64,000 nucleotides of DNA from Spirosoma radiotolerans (GCF_000974425.1 NZ_CP010429.1:434001-498000), one strand, 5' to 3'; positions 11,901 through 19,788 are shown, numbered from the stretch's first letter. Notes: generated from the sequence alone by a model not told the origin. Numbers and translations: made by a program.

Positions 11901-13142
11901 GCAATTAATTCGCAGAACGGCTGTTACCAGACAACCAGCTTCACGGTAGGCGCACCAACGGGTTGCACTGTCTGTAAATTGCCCTCGCTGTTTGTCTGTC
12001 AGCCTGTCTGCAATGGCGATGGCACCTACAGTGTTGGCTACCTTGTCTCCCCTGGAGCGAGTGTAACAGCTATTGGCGGTGTGATCTCGGCAGGAAATCG
12101 GATTACAGCTCCGGTAGGAACCAAAGTGACTGTAATAGCATCGAACGGGCCAGGGTGTTCAATCGATGTGGTTGTCAATTCGCCAGCGTCCTGCTCGGTC
12201 TGTGTGCAGCCAGGCTTCGGAATCTCGGGTATTATATGCCGGAACAATGGGGCTAGCTACGATGTGCAGTATATCACCAACAGCACCTCGGGTACGGTAA
12301 CGGCTTCGAAGGGTAAGATTGTCGGAAATGCGGTAGTGGATGTTCCTTCAGGACAGCCGGTCATACTGACGCTAACCAACAACAGTTGTCCGCCGGTATC
12401 TATTACGATCGCGGCCCCAACGAGTTGTACGCCAAGCTGTGTAACGCTTGAGTTGAAGGTGTTGCTCGAAGGTCCGTACAACACGACGACACATCTGATG
12501 AACACCACGCTCAACAGTCGCGGGCTGCTTCCTGGCCAAACGCCAATCGGTATGTTCGCGGTGCCGACGCCGGCGGGTCAGCCTTACAACACGGCGCCGT
12601 GGAACTACACGGGTACGGAGAGCATAACGAACTATCCAGCCGACGTTGTCGATTGGGTACTGGTATCGCTGCGGACAGATTCGCTGACAACGAACACCGC
12701 CTTCCGGGTTGCCGGTCTGTTGCACAGTGATGGTCGGATCAGTTTTGTCAATCCGTGCTTCAGCATTCCGAATGGTACGTACTTCCCAGTTATTGAACAC
12801 CGCAATCACATGGGTGTGATGTCGCCAACTCGTGTACCTGTTGTGAACAACAAATTGATATTTGACTTCACAACCCAGAATTCGTACATGGTTACTAATC
12901 CACCGTCTTTCGGTGAGATTCAGATCGATAATCGGTGGATGATGTACGGTGGCGATGGCAAGAAAGACACCTATACGGATGACTTCGATATCAACTTCTT
13001 CGACTCCAAATTGTGGAAAGATGAGAGCGGTATCTTCGATCAATACCGGCTGGGCGACTTCAATATGGATGCCGATGTGAACTTCAGTGATAGTGTACTC
13101 TGGAACAAAAACAACGGTCGCTATTCTAAAGTACCGCACTAA
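5928..13142 (+). CDS. Giant SprB-repeat surface adhesin, complete
   Basis: Complete 2,404-residue secreted repeat protein. The signal peptide spans residues 1-31 (leucine-rich core, cleavage near VQAQ). An N-terminal domain of unknown type (about 32-340) is followed by Ig/PKD-like repeats with C-GSSV-LTA starts (about 340-855). Ten SprB modules in two sets of five follow (about 857-1617), then about seven roughly 80-residue units, each with paired cysteines (about 1618-2170). The C-terminal domain (VVDWVLVSLR, HRNHMGVMS) is shared with the upstream adhesin. The tail has two dockerin-like segments; the second, DFNMDADVNFSD, fits a canonical 12-residue calcium loop. No T9SS sorting domain is visible. 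It starts 74 bp after the previous stop, consistent with an operon. The Ig-like part is more AT-rich than the SprB part, which suggests a mosaic origin. Confidence 0.9.
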   Translation: MKAVEKVMWFRPWILLLLLLGGAARPSVQAQNVPGCDPLGRTPLVDFQLTYDVVANQYTAWYVPTDNTLHRAVTGQFTIITPNGFTTPGSNGRDANFQITDINGNWSDFVIDNELITSAGQVALPALSGVAVHQVGMAPAGIDIDPDGAGPQTIATPVTAGVAVPLFSFPGTGCASVVRILVNGEPIQNAIMTFGSNVNNEITLQIPRAAGIPALERYCKNATLNTVALVLPDIQDDTQTLCATSSTYSNNYFTQVLRNWNPANLPAGSSVVATANQQWGSFTVSPVSLQGNVSLNPGTGAYTLTYPTVGGVIQPGSLTICNTLGDKCNTASDGACVVISWVSSGSVSIAATGPNCVSNGPASVTLTSTSGFSSYSWLGSGLTVSSGNPVTATLSSAGVYSYTVIAANATGCSTTATTSFTLANKPVIASVTSTNPTSCPGTDGVLTLSGLVAGQTYAINYSKNGASPISQNLTATGSGQISLSGLTTGVYSISASAGGCTSDPVSATLIDPTPPVAPTVTVNPLGSICLGSSVILTATGAVGASFNWTGSTLSQSTGSSVTATPATAGSFVYTVSQTVAGCNSLPASVTVTVNPKPGITLSALSTTVCVGGSIGLTASPSGGLPGYTFAWSGPNFSTTSTVSTISIPNASISNSGIYSVIVTDANQCSTTATTPVAINVINCCSLSATVATSQSTICVGSTVTLSVNVSGNTGPLTFQWSPAIVAPVVGSPGGTVSPTATTTYTVVVTDTGVPNCSRTATVTVTVNQPPVVQAALSSGTVCLGSSVNLTATINTNSVGPYSFSWKGPNGYTSSQQNPIIASAQAIQSGSYTVVVTDANGCSITATTPLALSVINCPVPCPAPIGFNLVVTAAQCGSATGQITATPASGLAPYSYVWSNGQSGQTISGLLGGVYSVTITDANGCTGVSGSINLPGSQAPMVRLVSVAPAACGQSTGAISVSASGGLPPYAYQWSNGLSGSSVSGLSAGVYTVSVSDGSGCASTLTVSVPGSSNLTLVASSLPAACGQAAGSVSVSVSGGTSPYQYKWSNGAITASVSGLVSGAYSVTVSDGGGCSSVALVNVNSVSGPVLTLSSVDAACNASASGSASVSVSGGSGPYSYFWSNGRSGQTISGLVAGVYSVTVVDGNGCRASGQVTVGQPAMILAIYSPARIVCPSTVGSITQVSISGGTAPYSYSWSNGATSAGLNNVGAGSYTVTITDARGCVATGTATLTPANCPPVCPPLGINLVVTAAECGSATGQITASLTSGTAPYTYVWSNGQNGPTITGLSSGVYSVTVTDGNGCTGVSGSINLPGSQAPAVSLVSVSPAACGQATGGASVSASGGLAPYSYSWSNGASTSSVSGLSVGTYTVRVLDGSGCQGLLTVVVPGSSSLSLTASATPAACGSASGSAGVVVSGGTRPYQYKWSNGAITASVSGLVSGAYSVSVTDAGGCSATATVNVNSVSGPSLSVNSAGASCNATASGSATAVVSGGLAPYSYSWSNGASTSSVSGLTAGTYTVRVTDGNGCQASQQVVISQPAAILAIYSPARIVCPSTVGSITQVSISGGTAPYSYSWSNGATTPGLTGVSSGTYTVTITDARGCVATGSAVLVAPTCPVVCEKPVLTVSTPICNSLGTGYTVSFTSSSTNVTVNTGTISGNTITVNGLTDLVVTANNGLDCFSRLTVLAPTSCPTPGSCTLVPTLTVGQPACLGTGQYTVSVNGTNGTISTSAGTLSGNTVTANIGTNLVITITGANGCGSYSVGVVSPASCTTSCTNPLVSVSGPVCGSNGVYAVNVTPASGVSLVVSGGTLLGNVITATTGTPVSITARNGSCADQVVVIRPPVCPPACTQQELIVFSTPVCQTATQTYSVNYVATPGTVIATNAGNTAVVGIITGIPVGIVLSVTATNGTTNACPQVKTVNPPAGCSTVVCPAPMLTFCSPLCNPTTGGFTFTFITNGTSVTASNGATVDMKTGTVTVPAGVTAVTVTAINSQNGCYQTTSFTVGAPTGCTVCKLPSLFVCQPVCNGDGTYSVGYLVSPGASVTAIGGVISAGNRITAPVGTKVTVIASNGPGCSIDVVVNSPASCSVCVQPGFGISGIICRNNGASYDVQYITNSTSGTVTASKGKIVGNAVVDVPSGQPVILTLTNNSCPPVSITIAAPTSCTPSCVTLELKVLLEGPYNTTTHLMNTTLNSRGLLPGQTPIGMFAVPTPAGQPYNTAPWNYTGTESITNYPADVVDWVLVSLRTDSLTTNTAFRVAGLLHSDGRISFVNPCFSIPNGTYFPVIEHRNHMGVMSPTRVPVVNNKLIFDFTTQNSYMVTNPPSFGEIQIDNRWMMYGGDGKKDTYTDDFDINFFDSKLWKDESGIFDQYRLGDFNMDADVNFSDSVLWNKNNGRYSKVPH
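8515..10790 (+). repeat. Higher-order SprB array, two units of about 1140 bp
   Basis: This is the same five-module, roughly 380-residue unit as in the upstream adhesin, here present twice (starts near 8515 and 9655). The block beginning atcgtgtgtccctcgacggt occurs at 9441 and 10581, exactly 1140 bp apart. Confidence 0.85.
9414..10672 (+). repeat. 1.26-kb block duplicated from the upstream gene (copy 2)
   Basis: Near-identical partner of 3574-4832 at an offset of 5840 with no indels. It covers about five and a half SprB modules. Sequence on either side is still SprB-like but clearly divergent, so the block is a recent duplication or gene-conversion tract. Confidence 0.88.
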
Positions 13143-13153
13143 GGCGGAATAGG

Positions 13154-13184
13154 CCGGGTGGGCGTAACGTTTATGCCCGCCCGG
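13154..13184 (+). terminator. GC-rich hairpin after the giant adhesin
   Basis: CCGGGTGGGC (13154-13163) pairs with GCCCGCCCGG (13175-13184) over an 11-base loop, with one G-T wobble. It lies 12 bp after the stop. No strong T-run follows, so it may only attenuate transcription. Confidence 0.55.
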
Positions 13185-13210
13185 TCAATTCACTCATTTA
13201 TTCAGATCTT

Positions 13211-14125
13211 ATGAAATCGACCCAAAAGACAATAGCTATGATCCGGTTTTGCATGACACTTCTCTCCGTATGTTGCCTGGCTGCACCACAGGCAATGGCT
13301 CAAAACGGGATATTTGACGTTCGTTTAAAGTTAAATAAGGTCGACTGTAGCACCCAGAAGCTATTGGTCGATGTCGAAATAAAAGCGCAAAGCGAAAACA
13401 GTTCGTTTCTGATGGGAAATGCTAATTTTCGCTTTGGGTACGACGCCCAACAACTCCAGCATCCAGTACTTATTGAACAGTATAATTTTAGCAGTGCCAG
13501 CAAAACAGCTGACCTGAACTATAATCCACAAACCCTGAATGGCTCCTCCGAACGAATGACACGGGGAATCGTTTCCCTGAATGTTCTTTATAGCGGCTCA
13601 GGAGGAGGTGCTGCTCAGGTAAGCACCGCCTGGACACCCATTGCCAAGGTTCAGTTTGACCTGGTCAACCCAAAATCAACGTCTGGCACCACGATTACCT
13701 GGAATGACAGCCAGACATTTCCGGTAACCGGCCTGAGTGAGGTGATCCTGAAAGCAACCGGCGATCAGGTGAACTCACAGGTAGCAAAAGCCAGTGGCGT
13801 ATTTCAGAACCTTGACGTCAAACCATTGGCTGAGGTTTGCAGTAGCCTTAGTTCGCCCGAAACGGGTGAATTTATGATTCCGGAAGGGTTCTCTCCGGAT
13901 GGAGATGGTATCAACGATCGATTTGTACTCTATAATCTGGGCTCCCTGAAAGCCAGCCTTACGGTCTATAACCTGAGTGGTGCTATTATCTATAGCCAGG
14001 ATAACTACCAGAACGACTGGGATGGAAAAACGGATCGTGGTGTAGCGCCAGCGGGTACGTATTTCTACAGCATTCGCCTGAGCGACGGGCGCTCATTCGA
14101 GCGATCCATGACGATCAGCCATTGA
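13211..14125 (+). CDS. Secreted protein with cohesin-like N-domain and T9SS type B C-terminal domain
   Basis: 304 residues. The signal peptide spans 1-31 (ends QAMAQ). Residues about 32-200 form a beta-rich domain (GNANFRFGYDAQQL, WTPIAKVQFDL) that resembles cohesin-type sandwiches; this assignment is by eye. Residues about 218-304 are a clear gliding-motility-associated / CHU_C domain: PEGFSPDGDGINDRF, LTVYNLSGAIIY, NDWDGKTDRG, PAGTYFYSI. That domain directs export through T9SS and attachment to the outer surface. The gene follows two adhesins with dockerin-like ends and precedes a PorP/SprF-type gene, the usual partner of type B substrates. A role as a surface anchor for the adhesins is inference. 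Confidence 0.85.
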   Translation: MKSTQKTIAMIRFCMTLLSVCCLAAPQAMAQNGIFDVRLKLNKVDCSTQKLLVDVEIKAQSENSSFLMGNANFRFGYDAQQLQHPVLIEQYNFSSASKTADLNYNPQTLNGSSERMTRGIVSLNVLYSGSGGGAAQVSTAWTPIAKVQFDLVNPKSTSGTTITWNDSQTFPVTGLSEVILKATGDQVNSQVAKASGVFQNLDVKPLAEVCSSLSSPETGEFMIPEGFSPDGDGINDRFVLYNLGSLKASLTVYNLSGAIIYSQDNYQNDWDGKTDRGVAPAGTYFYSIRLSDGRSFERSMTISH

Positions 14126-14308
14126 TGATTAACAACTGTACTCAGCTTAAACTAGATGATTGTATTGCGCGATCCGAGGTAGCCAAGGACTGGAGCCTAA
14201 CAGCCCTGACGAACCTCAGCAACGGCGCTACCATCCGCATAAGTAGACTATGAGGACACAACCCACGACTACAGTTTAATCAGCTAATGCAGGCAATTCT
14301 TAGTGACA

Positions 14309-15286
14309 ATGATAAACTCGTGTTCAATGAAAAGATGGCTATGTCTGTTCCTGCTGATGGCTGGGATTTGCGACCTCGGCTGGGCACAGCAGGATAAAGT
14401 ATTCTCTCAGTACATGTTCAACATGATGACTCTGAATCCAGCCTACGCTGGTAGTCGGGATGTTGTGAGCATGACGGCCCTGTATCGGAACCAATGGACT
14501 GGCGTGCAGGGCGCTCCGCAAACGGCTACGTTTACCATGGATATGCCCCTCAACAAAGAACGGATTGGTATTGGCCTTCAGTTATACAGCGACCGGGTTG
14601 GGGTTTTTGAAGAATCGGGGGGATTTGTTTCTTATGCCTTCCGGATTAACGTAGGTAAGCGAAGCAAACTGGCCCTGGGGTTGCAGGGAGGAGCGTCGAG
14701 CTACCGTGGCAATCTGGCTGATGTACAAACCACACCGGGGAATACGGGTCAGCTCGACCCGAACTTCTCGTACAATGTCTCCAAGATACTACCCAATTTT
14801 GGTACGGGCATTTACCTTAGCAGCGACCGGGCTTATGTTAGCCTGTCGGTACCCAGATTGATCAAAAATAAGCTCAACGAATACAATGTAAACGAACTGC
14901 GATCTGTCCAGGTACGACAGGCCTATTTAGGTGCCGGGTTTGTGATGAGCCTGAGTCCTGTCGTCAAGATGAAGCCATCGACGTTGCTGCGCTATGCCGA
15001 AGGGTCGAACCTTGGGTTCGATGCCAATATCAACTTCTGGTTTGCCGACCGGATTGCCCTCGGTGCCTCCGTTCGGAAGAACCAGTTTTCAACCTGGTCT
15101 TCGGCCACGACCGATGCGGTGATTGGTTTACTGGAAATTCAACTGACCAATCAGTTGCGCTTTGGCTATGCCTATGACCGAACCCTGAACAATTTCCGAA
15201 ATGTAGCGCCCAGCTCGCACGAGATCATGCTTCGGTATGAATTTGGCATGGGCAAAAACTATATTCTAACCCCACGCTATCTGTAA
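14309..15286 (+). CDS. PorP/SprF family type IX secretion outer-membrane protein
   Basis: About 325 residues with a signal peptide (LCLFLLMAGICDLGWAQQ). The hallmark PorP/SprF start follows: QDKVFSQYMFNMMTLNPAYAG, then RNQWTGVQGAPQT and alternating beta-strands to a C-terminal LRYEFGMGKNY. Family members are outer-membrane proteins needed for display of particular T9SS substrates; SprF serves SprB in Flavobacterium. Its place right after a type B CTD protein and SprB-like adhesins fits that job. ATG codons at 14309 and 14327 are both possible starts; the second gives the tidier signal peptide. Confidence 0.9.
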   Translation: MINSCSMKRWLCLFLLMAGICDLGWAQQDKVFSQYMFNMMTLNPAYAGSRDVVSMTALYRNQWTGVQGAPQTATFTMDMPLNKERIGIGLQLYSDRVGVFEESGGFVSYAFRINVGKRSKLALGLQGGASSYRGNLADVQTTPGNTGQLDPNFSYNVSKILPNFGTGIYLSSDRAYVSLSVPRLIKNKLNEYNVNELRSVQVRQAYLGAGFVMSLSPVVKMKPSTLLRYAEGSNLGFDANINFWFADRIALGASVRKNQFSTWSSATTDAVIGLLEIQLTNQLRFGYAYDRTLNNFRNVAPSSHEIMLRYEFGMGKNYILTPRYL

Positions 15287-15438
15287 TGGATAACGCATGA
15301 AAAGCCTATACAGTAAGTTTTCCTGTTGGCTATACTGGCGGTGAACTATTGAAAATAACCTATCCTGCACCTGTCCGTATGGTGTGGGATATTAGCATTA
15401 GAAACGATTTACAATGGCTGGTCAGCGTTAGTTTATAG

Positions 15439-16440
15439 ATGTATTTTATGGGAAGAGGCACCGGTAAGTGGATACTGTTACGAATAGTAATGATTTTTGT
15501 GATCCTGCATCAGGCAACCGTAAGCCTGGCGCAACGGCGCTTCAAGGTTAATTTTATGCCTTATTCATCCGTTTCGGCTGGCGCTGGTACATCAACGTAT
15601 TTCGGTGACTTGGCGGGGTATAGCTTACCGATCAAAACACTAACCACACTGCCGCGTTGGAATGTAGGCGTTGGGTATACACGCCAGATGACGCCCCATT
15701 TTGCTATTGGCACAACCTTTACTTGGGTGCGTATCGTGGGCGATGATTATACATATAGCAAAAATGACCCGACCCGGTTCGAAGCGCAGTATGTTCGTAA
15801 TCTTCATTTCCGCAACGATATAAAAGAAGTAGCGGTTAAGGGTATCTACAATTTCGTTGAAGACGGACGCAATCCAAACTTTCGGGCAGCGTTTACGCCG
15901 TATCTGTTCGCGGGATTAGCTTTTGTGGTCCATAATCCTGAAGCCCGAACACCTACCACGACAAACGGTAACAATGGTAACTTTGAGGCTCGGGAATGGG
16001 TAAAGCTCCAGTTGCTTCATACAGAAGGACAGGGAAATGCTGGCTACGATAAACCGTATTCACTCGTTACATTGGCCATTCCGGTTGGTCTTGGAATGCG
16101 CTATCGCCTGAACCAGAAACTTAATGTAGGCTTTGAGGTGGGCTTCCGTCTTACACTCACCAATTACCTCGATGATGTAGCCGGAACATATCCGAAACAG
16201 GATGTATTAACAGGTTTATCGCCCATCATGTCCGACCGTCGGTTCGAATATGATGCTGCCCGGGCCAACACCAACCGCTACACGGCTGCACAACAAATTC
16301 TTCAGAATAACCCGGCCCTGTTTACAACCGAAAACCGGGGAAGTAATGGATTACATAAAGATGGCTATTTGCTGACCAACCTGTCAGTTCACTATATTAT
16401 TCCGGCCCAGATTAAGTGTCCACCCTTTTTACGGCGTTGA
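15439..16440 (+). CDS. Outer-membrane beta-barrel protein (DUF6089-like)
   Basis: 333 residues with a signal peptide (about residues 1-31, ending VSLAQ). The body has barrel-like alternating strands: SSVSAGAGTSTYFGDLAG, WNVGVGYTRQMTPHFAIG, FRAAFTPYLFAGLAF, GMRYRLNQKLNVGFEVGFRL, and ends LSVHYIIPAQIKCP. This pattern matches DUF6089-type barrels found beside T9SS and PorP genes in Cytophagales. The function is unknown, perhaps a structural partner of the adhesin export system. It is separated from the PorP/SprF gene by 152 bp with no evident terminator. Confidence 0.75.
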   Translation: MYFMGRGTGKWILLRIVMIFVILHQATVSLAQRRFKVNFMPYSSVSAGAGTSTYFGDLAGYSLPIKTLTTLPRWNVGVGYTRQMTPHFAIGTTFTWVRIVGDDYTYSKNDPTRFEAQYVRNLHFRNDIKEVAVKGIYNFVEDGRNPNFRAAFTPYLFAGLAFVVHNPEARTPTTTNGNNGNFEAREWVKLQLLHTEGQGNAGYDKPYSLVTLAIPVGLGMRYRLNQKLNVGFEVGFRLTLTNYLDDVAGTYPKQDVLTGLSPIMSDRRFEYDAARANTNRYTAAQQILQNNPALFTTENRGSNGLHKDGYLLTNLSVHYIIPAQIKCPPFLRR

Positions 16441-16602
16441 CAAGGGTACAGACCTTTTACTAATGGCCATAACCTCACTTATTCTGTGTTGATCAGCCCT
16501 TCGTCAGGTTTATTTAGTATAGTGCTTGTCTATAGAGAGTTATTCATGTGTCCGTATGAGTTCAGCCTGCCTGTTTCTTAATCGGTTTAATGTAGTTGAC
16601 CT

Positions 16603-16872
16603 ATGTACGCATTTTTTATTCTCTGTACGGATGATAACGGCAAATATTACAATAGCCAGTTTCGGTCAACAACGATCGAAGCTGGGTTTGATGGCTTAAC
16701 AGAGCTAACCCGCGAAGGGTGGAAATTACGGTACATTCGTTGTCTGGATCAGGATGATTGCTTTGGGAACTGGATTGATTTACCTGTGGAAGCTTTTGAT
16801 GAGCGACCTATGGTGGCTATCCTGCAAGAGTTACAAAACGAATGGACGTATCTATTATCTCCTTCTGCTTAA
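16603..16872 (+). CDS. Small unknown protein, LPxxAFD family (member A)
   Basis: 89 residues with no signal peptide or membrane segment. I do not recognise the family. It aligns by eye with 18973-19491 (N-terminal half) and 20123-20410. The shared features are an aromatic N-terminal strand (MYAFFILCTDD), a central helix, then LPVEAFD and about 12 residues later LQNEWTYLL. It lies 75 bp upstream of the GH2 gene in the same direction. Conservation of the motif in three copies makes this a real gene despite its size. Confidence 0.7.
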   Translation: MYAFFILCTDDNGKYYNSQFRSTTIEAGFDGLTELTREGWKLRYIRCLDQDDCFGNWIDLPVEAFDERPMVAILQELQNEWTYLLSPSA

Positions 16873-16947
16873 CTAGCTACCTGGTTACGTCCAGCAGTTG
16901 AAGACGAGTATCTAAACAGGTCTGCTTACCTAATTTTTCCTACATGT

Positions 16948-18813
16948 ATGGAAACTAAGCACCCAATGACCCGTTTTACGCCTAATCGGCTCCCTGCCGA
17001 TGGCATGCCTCAAGCCGATAACCAACTAGCTGAAGCGGCTTCTCTACCCAATAATTACTTGTTGCTTGATGGCGAGTGGCGATTTACGCTCGATCCCTAT
17101 GATCGGGGATTACATGATTTGTGGTGTATAAATCACCCGTCGGATGGTACTGTGCAGTGGCCCGGTTCTATAGAAGCCCACATCAGGCATGTCAGAGGAA
17201 ATATGTCTCCAGGTAAAAAGGAACGGCCTGTAAAAGTAGTCATCTGGTATGAACGTGACTTTAACCTGCCTACTCGCAACGGAGCGACGGATCACTCTAT
17301 TTTTCAGCTTACATTTGGCGCCTGCGGCTACCCAACCCGTGTCTGGTTGAATGGGCATCTCCTTCGTACGCTGGAAGATGAAGATCCCCATTGTGGGAGC
17401 TATGCCTCGTTCTCCTACGAGCTACCCGACCAGTATCTACGACCACTTAACCGGCTTACCGTGCGTATTGCTGACGTTACGGATGCCGACATCCGCTGTG
17501 GCGAACAGGAGTCGCACGTCTATAAACAGGGAGTCAAGTGGTATCAAACTTATACGGGAGTTGTGCAAAGTGTCTGGCTTGAGACGGTCGACCGCAACCG
17601 GTTACGATCCCGCCTGGGCGTTGTTAGCGTAGTCGAAGATCGGTTGGTTCGCTTTAGCGTCACGACGCGGATTCATGACCCAGGCCATTACCTGTTGCGT
17701 CTTCAGGTTTTTGACGTAGAATCTGACCAGCAGTTGGCCAACTCCGATTTTCCATTACGGTTAGAGGCTGGTCAAAAGCAGCAGCGGGTGGTCGTTGATG
17801 TTGATCATGCCAGATTGTGGTCGCCCCAATCGCCGACCCGTTATCGACTCGTGGCGCAACTTATTGACCATACAGGATATGCGACTCAGGTAGAAACACT
17901 ATTTGGCCTGCGAAAGATAGAAGCGCGTGGCCGCTATGTGTACCTCAACAATGAGCCTGTTTACCTGGATGGCATTGTGTACCGACCAGGCGGGGCTACC
18001 CTGGACGAAATGCAACGGCATATGCGGGCAATAAAAGAACTGGGCTGTAATCTAGTCCGGGTGCATATGGCCGGACTTGACCCGCGCCTTTATAACCTGG
18101 CCGATGAATTGGGCTTATTACTCTGGGTCGAAGTGCCCGCTCCGCTTGTCTCGACTGAGCTAAGTCGGCAACACCATAAAGCTGAACTTCTGCGCATGCT
18201 ATCTCTGATTGGGAGCCATCCCTCGGTGGTGATCTGGAGCCTGTATAACGAAGATCAGGGGGCTCAGGATATTGCTGCTAACGCACAAACCCGCCAATAC
18301 ATTATGGATCTGTACCACTTCATGCAACTGGCCCATCCCCAGTTTCTGGTGGTCGATAATGATGGGTGGCACCATATTTCTTATGAGGGACGCCTGAAGT
18401 CTGATTTATTGACGGCACACGTGCATACGTCGGACCCAGATCAATGGCGGACCATACTGAACCGGCTGGAAACGGGTGAGTTTGTGCAGGTGGCCAACCA
18501 TCCGCTGGTGGTGGGCGATCCGTTCTTCTACCGGCGGCAGGTCCCTCTGATTGTTAGCGAGTGGGGTGGGTTTGTTTACAATAACTGGCCGACTCATTCG
18601 GCCAGCTACGCAGACCAGATTCGGTGGTTCAAGCAGGTGCTACGGCAGCATACATTCGCGGGAGACATTTACCGGCCGGCAATAGATAGCAACGGGCTGA
18701 TTGATCCGCAAACGGGTGCCCTGACCGTACCGGCCGGACTGTTAGAGTCGAGCGGTAGTCAGCCAATTACTTCGAAAATAAATGGCGGGGAAGTAAGTGA
18801 TTTGCGGAGGTAA
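16948..18813 (+). CDS. Glycoside hydrolase family 2, probably cytoplasmic
   Basis: 621 residues. The order is typical of GH2: N-terminal sugar-binding jelly roll (about 30-190, with LDGEWRFTLDP and WYERDF), an immunoglobulin-like domain (about 195-310), then the TIM barrel. The catalytic acid/base is E435 in SLYNED and the nucleophile is E538 in IVSEWGG. There is no signal peptide, so it should act on sugars already imported, unlike the secreted enzymes of the cluster at 25-43 kb. The exact sugar (galactoside, glucuronide or other) cannot be read from the sequence. It sits between two genes of the LPxxAFD small-protein family. Confidence 0.88.
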   Translation: METKHPMTRFTPNRLPADGMPQADNQLAEAASLPNNYLLLDGEWRFTLDPYDRGLHDLWCINHPSDGTVQWPGSIEAHIRHVRGNMSPGKKERPVKVVIWYERDFNLPTRNGATDHSIFQLTFGACGYPTRVWLNGHLLRTLEDEDPHCGSYASFSYELPDQYLRPLNRLTVRIADVTDADIRCGEQESHVYKQGVKWYQTYTGVVQSVWLETVDRNRLRSRLGVVSVVEDRLVRFSVTTRIHDPGHYLLRLQVFDVESDQQLANSDFPLRLEAGQKQQRVVVDVDHARLWSPQSPTRYRLVAQLIDHTGYATQVETLFGLRKIEARGRYVYLNNEPVYLDGIVYRPGGATLDEMQRHMRAIKELGCNLVRVHMAGLDPRLYNLADELGLLLWVEVPAPLVSTELSRQHHKAELLRMLSLIGSHPSVVIWSLYNEDQGAQDIAANAQTRQYIMDLYHFMQLAHPQFLVVDNDGWHHISYEGRLKSDLLTAHVHTSDPDQWRTILNRLETGEFVQVANHPLVVGDPFFYRRQVPLIVSEWGGFVYNNWPTHSASYADQIRWFKQVLRQHTFAGDIYRPAIDSNGLIDPQTGALTVPAGLLESSGSQPITSKINGGEVSDLRR

Positions 18814-18972
18814 AGTGGGACTTCCCTTTTGGAAGCGTTATCGGCAAGGGATAATGTGTTGACGAACAGACAATACGAGAAGGCCATTGCCCAACGTAAT
18901 GGCTACGCAGACAGTCGGGTTTTGCTTTTGTATGTTACCTGAAATTATACAACGTTTTAGGCTTAGCTAATC

Positions 18973-19491
18973 ATGCACCTCTTTTTAACAACCATTGATG
19001 AGTATAACCAACTGCGTGAATACGCTTGTCCACTCCAACAGCTTGACGTGGCCTTTAAAATTCTGAACGACATTGTTATGCAGGGACAGACCCTCCTTAG
19101 TTCCTGCATTGTTGAGGATAATTATACTACCTCTCTACCCGTAAAGGCTTTTGACGGGGCCTGCTTCATGGCTGCCATGAAGGAGCTTGAACAGGAGTGG
19201 AATAATATTCTGAGTAAACCCGTTCGACTGGCTTCGACTGTACACCATGAGCTTCGTCGAATGGCTCAACGACGAATTGAGCAGTCTGCTTCCCGGATTG
19301 CTATCACTGAGCAAACGCATAATCATTTAAAAACTATTCGTCAGCGAGCTAAGGATCTGGTTGCCCGACGACCAGCTTCTGCCAACTTGTTAGGGTATTA
19401 CGATTCATTAGTAAATCGGTATGAAGTTAAATTGGCGAAAGCGCGTTTTATCCATCAATTAGCTTTAGATCGCTTTGAGCAGGTATGGTAG
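18973..19491 (+). CDS. LPxxAFD family protein with C-terminal helical extension (member B)
   Basis: 172 residues, apparently cytoplasmic. Residues 1-85 match the small-protein family (MHLFLTTID, LPVKAFDG, ELEQEWNNIL). Residues about 90-172 are an Arg/Lys/Gln-rich, probably coiled-coil helical region that the other two members lack. It lies 160 bp downstream of the GH2 gene. Function unknown. The extension suggests a binding or oligomerisation role fused to the common module. Confidence 0.7.
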   Translation: MHLFLTTIDEYNQLREYACPLQQLDVAFKILNDIVMQGQTLLSSCIVEDNYTTSLPVKAFDGACFMAAMKELEQEWNNILSKPVRLASTVHHELRRMAQRRIEQSASRIAITEQTHNHLKTIRQRAKDLVARRPASANLLGYYDSLVNRYEVKLAKARFIHQLALDRFEQVW

Positions 19492-19752
19492 TATGGGCGA
19501 TTACTGAGTCCAGATTCGGTATTTATTACCGATAAATTGATTTTTTATAAATACTTTGTTTTCTAAATATTAATAATGGTAACTTTACGTAGATAGTATA
19601 CGGATTTATGGTTTACTTGTTGCCTCACCAATGTTAAGATAGATCTCACCATTCCTATCCATCGGACCGTTGGCTTGGCTGAATCCTTATTTTGGCCTGG
19701 TATAGTGAGGATTGTGAAACTGTGATCAGATACACTATAGGTTAGATTGTAT

Positions 19753-19788
19753 TCCCCGTCTGGTTCATAACTGGTCGGGGATTTTTTT
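19753..19788 (+). terminator. Intrinsic terminator
   Basis: TCCCCG (19753-19758) pairs with CGGGGA (19776-19781), followed by a run of seven T. It terminates plus-strand transcription from the 18973 gene and lies at the 3' edge of the convergent gene at 19787. The rest of 19492-19752 shows nothing recognisable. Confidence 0.75.

Noticed and set aside
14171-14240. SAM-I riboswitch
   Set aside because: Only the GAGG/CCTC-AGCAAC part resembles it. The P1 helix and downstream core elements are absent, and an adhesin-export gene would be an odd target. Kept only as a generic structured-RNA candidate.
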